DNA from: Larkinella knui
Lineage (GTDB): Bacteria > Bacteroidota > Bacteroidia > Cytophagales > Spirosomataceae
Assembly (NCBI RefSeq): GCF_003858645.1
Contig: NZ_RQJP01000001.1
Coordinates: 1,707,487-1,771,486, forward strand
Length of the DNA stretch: 64,000 bases
Direction of reading: 5' to 3'
Shown here: positions 55,062-62,233 of the stretch, in pieces
Position numbering within the stretch: the first letter of the stretch is position 1
Layout of the letters: each line of letters starts with the position of its first letter
Translations under genes and position numbers: made by a program
Notes under the pieces: model-generated
Told to the model about the DNA's origin: nothing
The model's input: the letters and a program-made list of their open reading frames with translations, nothing else
Databases searched by the model: none

Positions 55062-56147
55062 TTAGTGGGTAAAAAGCGCGTCGCCCAGAAAAGCCGGGGT
55101 GTAGCCGTTGTCGGTGGCCCACTTCACCGCCGTCAGAATCCGGTTCCGGTAATCCGGCTGGTAGGCTTCGTAGAACGGATAGAAATACTGTTCATGAACC
55201 AGCAAATCGACAAACGGCGGCTTGCCCGACGGGCTTTCGGCATACGCGTCCAGAAACGGAACAATGTCGGGCAACTCTTTTTTATCAATGACGATGCTGG
55301 CCCGGACAAACGAAATGCCTTCCTGCGTATCGTGCCAGACAAACCGCTTTTTCAGGTGCCGCCGTTGCTCCACCGTCAGGTAATACGACGCGGTGGGCAG
55401 GTCGTCATCGACATTGAAGTAGCCCAGTTGCCCCGCGTAGCCCGCATCGCGCAAAGCCCGTGACCCCTCAACGGTCGCTTCACCCCAGTGAATGGTCGTA
55501 ACCGGTCCCATCACTTCCTGACCCGCAAACCGGCGGATTTCCGCATCGACCACGGCACAGTCCCGACTAACCTGCTCATATCCAGCAGCTTCATACGGCT
55601 TATCGGGAAACTCACTCCGGGCGTGAAAACTGAGTCGCAACCAATTGGCGTTGGCCTGCCACTCCGGTTTGTAGCGGTCCGGAAACTCGGAGAGCGTAAA
55701 ACCGTCGGTCTGGTAAAAAAGGTTGAGGTGAATTTTGGTGCCGTACGTCTCGTGAACGTGTTTCAGAAATCCCAGATACGGATGATCGAACAACGACGGA
55801 TACGCAGCCGGTTGCTGGCCGATGTCACGCAGAAACCAGATGTTATCATCGATCGACAGGCGGTATTTTCCCGCAAAATGCGGAAGCCGGAAAACCGTAA
55901 TGGCCGAGGTTTCCCCGCTGGTTTGATCGTGAACCGCAATCGTAGTTTTGTCCTGCGTCAGATTGATTTTCGCCGAAAAAATACCGTTCTCATCAACAGC
56001 GTCCTGGCCGTTGATGGTCAGCCGGTGGGCCGACGGGGCCGCTACCCGCACGTCAATCAAGACGCCTTCCGGGGTCGATTCGCCGTCGCGTGCATGCAGC
56101 ATATCGCCATCGATGGGGCTAATAAACTGAATAGGTTGGGTTTTCAT
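55062..56147 (-). CDS. Polysaccharide-deacetylase-fold hypothetical protein
   Basis: Start at ATG 56147 (MKTQPIQFISPIDGDML); the ATG at 56171 would add 8 residues. The 361-residue protein has a small N-terminal beta domain (about 10-100). A barrel follows that resembles the NodB/polysaccharide-deacetylase-like fold: YRLSIDDNIWFLRD, KIHLNLFYQTDGF, LRLSFHARSEFPD, MGPVTTIHWGEATVE and a late VDLLVHEQYFYPF. It has no signal peptide. Family and reaction unknown; the conserved acid/His segments suggest a metal-dependent hydrolase. In the operon it lies 46 bases after the SDR gene. Confidence 0.65.
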   Translation of the reverse strand: MKTQPIQFISPIDGDMLHARDGESTPEGVLIDVRVAAPSAHRLTINGQDAVDENGIFSAKINLTQDKTTIAVHDQTSGETSAITVFRLPHFAGKYRLSIDDNIWFLRDIGQQPAAYPSLFDHPYLGFLKHVHETYGTKIHLNLFYQTDGFTLSEFPDRYKPEWQANANWLRLSFHARSEFPDKPYEAAGYEQVSRDCAVVDAEIRRFAGQEVMGPVTTIHWGEATVEGSRALRDAGYAGQLGYFNVDDDLPTASYYLTVEQRRHLKKRFVWHDTQEGISFVRASIVIDKKELPDIVPFLDAYAESPSGKPPFVDLLVHEQYFYPFYEAYQPDYRNRILTAVKWATDNGYTPAFLGDALFTH

Positions 56148-56193
56148 AATCGAAACGTATTTTATCAACAAGCCGGATTACGCAGCCGGGGCC

Positions 56194-56937
56194 TCAGTAC
56201 GTCGCCCGCCCGCCCGACAGATCGAAGGTGAAACCGGTGGTAAAACTGTTTTTGGACGATACGATGTAGGTCGCCAGGTTGGCCGCTTCGTCGAGCGTTC
56301 CGCAGCGTTTCATCGGAATTTTGTCGGTCATGTAGCGCACCTGCACCTCCGGCATAGCATCGACCAGGGGCGTCCGGATCACCGCCGGAGCCAGCGCATT
56401 GACCGTAATGCCGGTTTCGGCGTATTCTTTGCCCTGCACTTTGGTCATGCCGATGACGGCGGCTTTCGAAGCCGAATACGCCAGCATGCCCGCGTTGCCT
56501 TCTTTGCCCGCAATGGAGGCAATGTGCAGAATCCGGCCATACTGCCGGGCGAGCATCAGCGGAACCACCGCCTTCGAGGTGTAGAAACAGCTCATGAAGT
56601 TGACCTCAAACACCTTGTGCAGATTCTCGCTGCTCACTTCGTGGCTGCGCAGGTTGGTGATGCCGGTGATGCCGACGCAATTGATCAGGATATCGATCTG
56701 GCCAAACCGCTGATTCACCTGCGTGACGGCTTCGGCGACCCGGTTTTCGTCCGTGATATCCAGCCCGATCAGCAAAGCCCGTTCGCCCACGGTGCCAAAT
56801 TCCTGTTGCAATCCTGGTTCGTTAAAATCGAACAGCGCCACCGATGCGCCTTCGGCCAGCAGTTTGTAGGCGATGGCCAGCCCGATTCCCGAAGCGGCTC
56901 CGGTAATGATGGCAACCTGCCCGCTAAATTCTCCCAT
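56194..56937 (-). CDS. SDR-family oxidoreductase
   Basis: The 247-residue classical short-chain dehydrogenase has the NAD(P) motif ITGAASGIGLAIA, then INCVGITG, active Ser in HIASIAGKEG, the catalytic YSASKAAV (Tyr-x3-Lys) and the C-terminal LSGGRATY. Asp-Phe-Asn (ALFDFNEPG) after the second strand favours NAD over NADP. It follows the DapA-family gene by 26 bases. It probably oxidises a sugar-acid or hydroxy intermediate of the operon's pathway. Confidence 0.92.
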   Translation of the reverse strand: MGEFSGQVAIITGAASGIGLAIAYKLLAEGASVALFDFNEPGLQQEFGTVGERALLIGLDITDENRVAEAVTQVNQRFGQIDILINCVGITGITNLRSHEVSSENLHKVFEVNFMSCFYTSKAVVPLMLARQYGRILHIASIAGKEGNAGMLAYSASKAAVIGMTKVQGKEYAETGITVNALAPAVIRTPLVDAMPEVQVRYMTDKIPMKRCGTLDEAANLATYIVSSKNSFTTGFTFDLSGGRATY

Positions 56938-56963
56938 GTGATTCTGAATGTTGGATTAAGGGG

Positions 56964-57917
56964 TTAATAGATGCTGCTCGCAACCGGACGAATGGCATAC
57001 GCGTCGTCGTTGACCAGCGTCAGAATCCGGTCGTTGAGCTCGCGAATATAATTGATCGACGATGGATCGGGAATATAAGCCGCTTTTCGGGCGATGCTGT
57101 TGCTCAAAACGCCCCGCGCCATCAGCAGTTCTTTTTCGGCATAATGGAACAACTCCATGTTTTGCAGCGAGAAAAAGATCTGCGGCATCACTTTTTCGAA
57201 TAGTTCAAAGGCTTTGGTGGTCTGACCCGCCGAGCGCAGGTCGAAGATTTTCTGGAGGATGTCGGCAACGGCCAGTCCCGGCATGACGCCCCGGATGCCG
57301 ATCGGAACCAGTTCGAGCATGTACAAACCGCCCCAGCCTTCAAACAGCCCGATTTGGTCGTTCGTGGCGCTGATGATGCTTTCAAATTTGGGCGCACACA
57401 GCGGTTCTTCCAGCTTCAGGTATTTGAAGTTCGGATTTTCTTCCATCAGGTTCTGGATAAAACCGACGCTGATCGATGCCCCGCCGGGGTTAAAATCCTG
57501 AATCAAAACCGGCGTGTCCGGAATGGCCTGCAGGAACGTAGACAGGTACTCTTTCAGGGAATTTTCGGGTAAGCTGAAAATGCGCGGTACGGCCAGCGAA
57601 ATCACATTGGCCCCGGCTTCGATGTTGGCCTGCGCCAGTTTGATGGCCACTTTCAGCGACGGGTGGTTCGACTGGGCCACGATCTTCAGCCGCCCGGCTG
57701 CGTGTTTCACCGCCACGCGAACGACCTGAAGTTTTTCATCGTCGGTCAGTTTATAGAACTCGCTGGCGTAGGCGGGCAGACAGGCCGCCCGGATGCCGCC
57801 GTCGATGGCAAAATCCACCAACCGGCAAAGGGCTGCTTCGTCAATCTCCTCATTTTCCGTAAACGGGGTAGGAATAATCGGTACAACCCCAAAAAGTGCA
57901 TTGTCTTGGTTTGTCAT
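56964..57917 (-). CDS. DapA-family (dihydrodipicolinate synthase-like) aldolase/lyase
   Basis: The 317-residue protein has the class I aldolase barrel of the DapA/NAL family: GVVPIIPTPFTENEEID, GAGANVISLAVPR-like helix (ANIEAGANVISLAVP), and the Schiff-base Lys in FKYLKLEEPLC. The catalytic Tyr position of DapA (YNVP) reads IQDFNP, and the GTTGE loop is YASEF, so it is not lysine biosynthesis. It is more like KDG-type or hydroxyproline-type members that cleave or dehydrate 2-keto acids. Gap to the permease is 2 bases. Confidence 0.88.
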   Translation of the reverse strand: MTNQDNALFGVVPIIPTPFTENEEIDEAALCRLVDFAIDGGIRAACLPAYASEFYKLTDDEKLQVVRVAVKHAAGRLKIVAQSNHPSLKVAIKLAQANIEAGANVISLAVPRIFSLPENSLKEYLSTFLQAIPDTPVLIQDFNPGGASISVGFIQNLMEENPNFKYLKLEEPLCAPKFESIISATNDQIGLFEGWGGLYMLELVPIGIRGVMPGLAVADILQKIFDLRSAGQTTKAFELFEKVMPQIFFSLQNMELFHYAEKELLMARGVLSNSIARKAAYIPDPSSINYIRELNDRILTLVNDDAYAIRPVASSIY

Positions 57918-57919
57918 AA

Positions 57920-58855
57920 CTATGCTGGTTCTCTTTTAATTACAGTTGTTTTCTTTTGCTGGACCCGGTAATCGACAATGGACAGAAGCAAGGTGGAAGC
58001 CAGAACGAGCACCCCGCCGATGATGGCCTGCTCGTTGAGCGTTTCGCCGAGCCAGATGGCCGCAATCGGTAGTCCCATAAACGTGATCAGGTAGTTGGAT
58101 AGGGCAACCTGGGTGGCATCCAGATTTTTGAGCGCCTTGAAAAACAGGAGCATCGACAGGAAATTGTGAAACAAGGTCAGCGAAATCATGCCGATCCAGG
58201 TGTTGGTGGTAAATTCGGGAATGCGCGCAAACATGTCCGGTTCGTAATACAGGACCAGCGGAGTCAGCAGAATCGACATCACCAGGTAGGTGTAAAACAC
58301 CATCTCCATTTCGGTAAACCGGTCGGCGATTTTTTTGCAACCCACGTTGTAATAAGCATTTCCGAGGATCGCCAGAAAAATCAGCAGGTTGCCCAGCGCG
58401 TATCGCGAACCCAGATCCACCTGCTTGATGTCGTTGGTCGAGCACAGGGCGACGCCGACAATGGCAATGCCGAAGCTGATCCACCGGGCGGTATTCATTT
58501 TTTCTTTCAGAATCAGAAAGGCAAAAACGGCGGTAATGATGGGCAGCGTCATCACCAGAATGGCGGCATTGCTGGCGAGCGAATACTGCGTTCCCCAGGT
58601 CATGAGCACCTGCGACGGAAACGCCCCAACGGCCGCCAGCTGCACGAAAATCAAGGCGTCGGACAGCTTTTTACCGCCTTTGCGAAAATCCCGAACCACG
58701 AACGGTGCCAGAAAAAGCGTGGCCAGCAACATCGGTGCCCATACCGTGAAATACGGTTTTACCTGAGCCTGGGTGAGCTTGATACTCGTAAAATGAAAGG
58801 CCCAGATGACATTGCAGAAAAACAGAATGCCCCACGACAAAAGCGATTTTTTCAT
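57920..58855 (-). CDS. EamA/DMT-family permease
   Basis: The 311-residue inner-membrane protein has ten hydrophobic segments in two homologous EamA halves (SWGILFFCNVIWAFHFTSIK at the start; NYLITFMGLPIAAIWLGETL in the second). The family moves metabolites and amino acids across the inner membrane. It overlaps the enolase-superfamily gene by 4 bases (ATGA) and is 2 bases from the DapA-like gene, so it probably imports or exports the pathway substrate. Confidence 0.9.
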   Translation of the reverse strand: MKKSLLSWGILFFCNVIWAFHFTSIKLTQAQVKPYFTVWAPMLLATLFLAPFVVRDFRKGGKKLSDALIFVQLAAVGAFPSQVLMTWGTQYSLASNAAILVMTLPIITAVFAFLILKEKMNTARWISFGIAIVGVALCSTNDIKQVDLGSRYALGNLLIFLAILGNAYYNVGCKKIADRFTEMEMVFYTYLVMSILLTPLVLYYEPDMFARIPEFTTNTWIGMISLTLFHNFLSMLLFFKALKNLDATQVALSNYLITFMGLPIAAIWLGETLNEQAIIGGVLVLASTLLLSIVDYRVQQKKTTVIKREPA

Positions 58856-59985
58856 AGGCTGACGCGTAAATTCCGGTGGGTGGTGTAGGTAGTTAAGGCA
58901 CTGTAATCCAGTTCGATGCCCAGCCCCGCTCCCGATGGAACCAAAGCCGCCCCGTTCTCAAACCGGATGGGTTCCACAATAAGATCGTCGGTGCGGACCA
59001 GTTCGCCAAACAGATCGGACGGCAGCGTGCAGTTGATGCTGGCAGCCGCAATGTGCAGCCCCATCGTTTCCGAAATGCCCAGATCGACCTCCGATCCCCG
59101 CCAGCAGGATTTGCCTTCCAGGTGGGCGATTTCGGCCAGTAAAACCGAGTTGTACGCCGAACCGTTGATGTTGTAGCCATCGACGGCGTCGGCACGAACA
59201 AAGGCGATGATGTCGCGGATGTCCTGCGTGTAGGGTAGCGAAATATGGCGGTAAATCGGCATACCCAGCGTTTCGCGGAGGTACTTGAAACCCGTTAGAT
59301 CAGTGTGCAGAACCGGATCTTCCAGGCCCAGCATGAGGTCTTTTTCCACACCCTCCATCAGCCGGAGGGTCGTTTCCACGTCGGTCCACCGCTGGTTCGG
59401 GTCGAGCAAAACTTTGATACCGTCGCCACATTTCTTCCGGATTTCTTCCGTCCACAACCGAACGGGGTCTTCGTCGGAGCATTTGAATTTGAACGCTTTA
59501 TGGCCTTTCTGCATCGCTTCCCAAGCTTTCTGCGCGGCATCTTCGGGCGTCCGCCGACCCGTCCAGCCGAAACAGTCGACCCGGTCGCGGTAGGCTCCGC
59601 CGAGCAACTGGCACACCGGAACCGTCAGCCATTTGCCCACCACATCCAGAATCGCCGACTCGAACGCTTCGTATATCCGCTGGTCGGAAACCGGCAGCCG
59701 TCGCCAGTTCAGCTGCCGCACATCCTGCCCCACCAACTGCTTCATGGCTTCGTGAAGCAGGGGTTCCGAGGCACTGCGGTAGGTTTCGCCAATGCCCGTC
59801 AGGCCGTTTTCCAGCGTCAGTTCCAGAATCCATTTGGGCTGGTTGGCAAATTCAGTCCAGCTTTCGCCGGTCAGGAATTTCCGGGCGAAAGCCGCATCCC
59901 GGTCCCGTACTTCCTCCGAGTTCAGGCTGTTGGGTTTGGCCGGAACCACAACTTCGGTGGCTTTGATCGATTGAATACGGCTCAT
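58852..59985 (-). CDS. Mandelate racemase/muconate lactonizing (enolase-superfamily) enzyme
   Basis: The 377-residue protein has the N-terminal capping domain and the barrel with a KxK base motif (HKAFKFKCSDED). The metal-binding region includes Asp in VLLDPNQRW and Glu in LGLEDPVL, and later segments are DGYNINGSAYNS and GSEVDLGISETMGLHIA. This fits acid-sugar dehydratases or racemases of the MR/MLE group, which abstract a proton alpha to a carboxylate. It overlaps genes on both sides by 4 bases. Substrate unknown. Confidence 0.9.
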   Translation of the reverse strand: MSRIQSIKATEVVVPAKPNSLNSEEVRDRDAAFARKFLTGESWTEFANQPKWILELTLENGLTGIGETYRSASEPLLHEAMKQLVGQDVRQLNWRRLPVSDQRIYEAFESAILDVVGKWLTVPVCQLLGGAYRDRVDCFGWTGRRTPEDAAQKAWEAMQKGHKAFKFKCSDEDPVRLWTEEIRKKCGDGIKVLLDPNQRWTDVETTLRLMEGVEKDLMLGLEDPVLHTDLTGFKYLRETLGMPIYRHISLPYTQDIRDIIAFVRADAVDGYNINGSAYNSVLLAEIAHLEGKSCWRGSEVDLGISETMGLHIAAASINCTLPSDLFGELVRTDDLIVEPIRFENGAALVPSGAGLGIELDYSALTTYTTHRNLRVSL

Positions 59986-60944
59986 TTTTCGGGGTCGGTG
60001 AACGTGGGCCGGTAGCTTTGGGCCAGCTTCCGGATGTCGTAACTAAAGCGGATGAACTGTTCTTCCCACTGCCGCGCCGATTCGGGCGTGTAGGCGTAAA
60101 AGCCGTGGGCATTCTGTACCCCTCTGGCTCCTCCGGCCACGAGTTCTTCCATCATTTTTGGCGTCGTGATCGTGTTGCTCAGGTCGGGAAACAGGTCCTT
60201 CATCACGGTCAGGTAGGCCGGAATACCGGTCAGGTCCATGAACCGAAACGGTCCGGCAAACGTGATCCAGTAGCCCAGATCGTTGCGCAGGGAGCGGTCG
60301 ACGTCTTCGACGGTGGCGTATCCGTTTTCGACCAGGTTGAACGCTTCGCGGAGCATGGCGTACATGATCCGGTTGGTGATAAAACCGCGAATGTCTTTTT
60401 TCAGCAGCGACGGCTCCTTGCCCCAGCTTTCGGCCAGTTCGCTGATCTGGTGCGCATACCGCACGTCGGTTTCGTGGCCGCAAATCACTTCCATAAACCG
60501 GGTGATGTGGGCGGGTTCGGCCCAGTGAATGCCCAGCAGCCGATCCGGATGGTTCAGGCCCTGTTGCAGCACCGTCACCGGAATCGCCGACGTATTGCTG
60601 CCAATGATGGCCGTGGGTGCCAATACGGTTTCGAGTTGTTGGTAGACAAGCTTTTTTTCGTCTACACTTTCGGTAATCGACTCAATGACAACAGAATGGT
60701 CGCGCAGCTGCGTGACGTCATCGGTGATGGCCAACTTTTGCAGCACGTCGTCGGGGCTGGCCTTCAGCAGGTTTTCGTCCCGAAGTTGGTGCAGGTATTC
60801 CCGGATGCGGACCCGGGCTTCGTCGGCCTGGTCCAGTTCTTTCACCAGGGCGGTGACCTCGTGGCCAGCCGCCAGAATGCAGGTAGCGATGCTGCTGCCC
60901 ATGAGTCCCAGGCCCACGGTTCCGATGCGTATTTTTGGGCTCAT
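59982..60944 (-). CDS. 3-hydroxyacyl-CoA-dehydrogenase-like (lambda-crystallin/gulonate-type) oxidoreductase
   Basis: Start at ATG 60944 (MSPKIRIGTVGLGLMGSSIA); the longer open frame upstream overlaps RidA in another frame and is spurious. The 320-residue protein has the GxGxxG site, VVIESITESVDEKK, the catalytic His in LLGIHWAEPAHITRF followed by MEVICG, and a C-terminal helical domain. The short length and absence of a CoA-binding extension fit L-gulonate 3-dehydrogenase or hydroxy-acid dehydrogenases of this family. It overlaps neighbours by 4 bases at each end. Confidence 0.88.
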   Translation of the reverse strand: MSPKIRIGTVGLGLMGSSIATCILAAGHEVTALVKELDQADEARVRIREYLHQLRDENLLKASPDDVLQKLAITDDVTQLRDHSVVIESITESVDEKKLVYQQLETVLAPTAIIGSNTSAIPVTVLQQGLNHPDRLLGIHWAEPAHITRFMEVICGHETDVRYAHQISELAESWGKEPSLLKKDIRGFITNRIMYAMLREAFNLVENGYATVEDVDRSLRNDLGYWITFAGPFRFMDLTGIPAYLTVMKDLFPDLSNTITTPKMMEELVAGGARGVQNAHGFYAYTPESARQWEEQFIRFSYDIRKLAQSYRPTFTDPEK

Positions 60945-61333
60945 GGGGCTTTTGGGGTTATTCGCGCGATGGCGTCGATTTCGATTTTGATGCCGTCGGC
61001 CAGCACCGACTGAACGGTGGTGCGGGCCGGGCGGATTCCGGTAAAAAACGAGCCGTAAGCCGCATCGTAGCGGTCGAAGTCGCCGATATTTTCCAGGTGT
61101 ACGGTGCATTTTACGATATCATCGATCGTGCCACCGGCCACCTCGACAATCGTCTGAATATGGGCCAGGGTGTGGAGTGTTTCTTCCTCGATCGTACCGT
61201 GAATCACCTCCCCCGTTGTTAGGTCCAGCGGGCCTTGTCCGCTGATGAACAGCAGGTCGCCCGCCAGTACACCCGCTGAATACGAGCCGGTATGGGTGGC
61301 TTTATCGGGGTGTTTAATTTCCAGTTTACTCAT
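60941..61333 (-). CDS. RidA-family imine/enamine deaminase
   Basis: Start at ATG 61333 (MSKLEIKHPDKATHTGSYSA). The frame open above it overlaps the creatininase gene and is not coding. The 130-residue chorismate-mutase-like fold has LLFISGQGPLDLTTGE, the Arg of the active site in GIRPARTTVQS and Glu in GIKIEIDAIARI. These are the residues by which RidA hydrolyses 2-imino acids. In this operon it would remove an imine or enamine intermediate, implying a nitrogen-containing substrate. Confidence 0.92.
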   Translation of the reverse strand: MSKLEIKHPDKATHTGSYSAGVLAGDLLFISGQGPLDLTTGEVIHGTIEEETLHTLAHIQTIVEVAGGTIDDIVKCTVHLENIGDFDRYDAAYGSFFTGIRPARTTVQSVLADGIKIEIDAIARITPKAP

Positions 61334-62127
61334 GACTTTTCGGCTAAATTGTGGGATAAGGGCCAGGTTTGAAACGCTTCCAGAAACCGGACCAGCGCCG
61401 TCAGCGCGTGCCCGAACAGGTGCTCCCCTTTCCGGGCGGTTGCCAGCTGGGGTTCGCCACTGCTGCCGTTGCCGGAGACAAACGCCGTCTGCTTGAACAC
61501 CGTGATGCCCCGGTAGGGCTCGTCGTCTTCCCAGGGAACGTAGCCGTTGCTGGGGGGGCGTTGCGCCCGCTCGACCCGATCCATCCAGACTTTTTCGGGA
61601 AAAAGGTGTAGCATCAGGCTGGTTTCGTATTCGCAGGCATGGCTCAAGGCCGGACTTTCCATCGGCGGATCCCCGGCGAAGGCTTTTCCCGCCAGTTCCC
61701 AGTAGGTCGCCAGGGCAATGGTGGGCTGGTGACTCGCGTCGAACCGGTGACACAATACCGCCAGCGCCTGCCGGACCGGCGTGATGTTGCCACCGTGGCC
61801 ATTCAGCAACACAATGCGTTGACAACCGGACCCTACCAGCGAATGGACCAGATCGATCACGACCTGCGTATACAATTCCGGATTCAGACTGAGGGTACCG
61901 CCGAACGACAGGTGGTGGTGGCTCGACCCGAACGGTAGCGTCGGGCAGAGCAATACCGTATCGGGCAAGGCTTTTTCGGCCTGTTGCGCCAGTTCTGTTA
62001 CCAGATCGGTATCGGTGGAAACAGAAAGATGCAGACCATGCTGCTCCACAGCGCCCAAAGGCAGCAAGATAACCTTGTCTTTACCAGCCTGCTGAATGTC
62101 ACGATAGGTAGACGCAAAAAAGAGCAT
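61330..62127 (-). CDS. Creatininase-family amidohydrolase
   Basis: The 265-residue protein has the metal ligands in LLPLGAVEQHGLHLSVSTDTD (Glu, His, Asp), then LCPTLPFGSSHHH and VLLNGHGGN, and the distal Glu in SHACEYETSLML. The family opens cyclic amides or deamidates (creatininase, formamide hydrolases). It is the first gene of the operon, 106 bases after the GH20 stop, and overlaps RidA by 4 bases. Upstream lies the palindrome TTTGTTAACAAA. Confidence 0.9.
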   Translation of the reverse strand: MLFFASTYRDIQQAGKDKVILLPLGAVEQHGLHLSVSTDTDLVTELAQQAEKALPDTVLLCPTLPFGSSHHHLSFGGTLSLNPELYTQVVIDLVHSLVGSGCQRIVLLNGHGGNITPVRQALAVLCHRFDASHQPTIALATYWELAGKAFAGDPPMESPALSHACEYETSLMLHLFPEKVWMDRVERAQRPPSNGYVPWEDDEPYRGITVFKQTAFVSGNGSSGEPQLATARKGEHLFGHALTALVRFLEAFQTWPLSHNLAEKS

Positions 62128-62166
62128 AAATGGGTCACTGATTTTTGACTACAAAAAAAGCATATT

Positions 62167-62178
62167 TTTGTTAACAAA
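62167..62178. promoter_or_regulatory. Operator-like 12-bp palindrome upstream of the creatininase operon
   Basis: TTTGTTAACAAA is a perfect palindrome 39 bases upstream of the creatininase ATG, in a very A/T-rich segment with TTTG and T-run elements on the minus strand. It may be the binding site of a GntR- or LacI-type regulator not present in the window. Confidence 0.45.
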
Positions 62179-62233
62179 TAAACAAATTCACCAATTTTAA
62201 TCGGTCTTCCAGAAAAGTTGGGCGGCTGTGGTG

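Noticed and set aside
61334-61825. N-terminal extension of RidA
   Set aside because: This part overlaps the creatininase gene in another frame; the RidA fold begins at ATG 61333.
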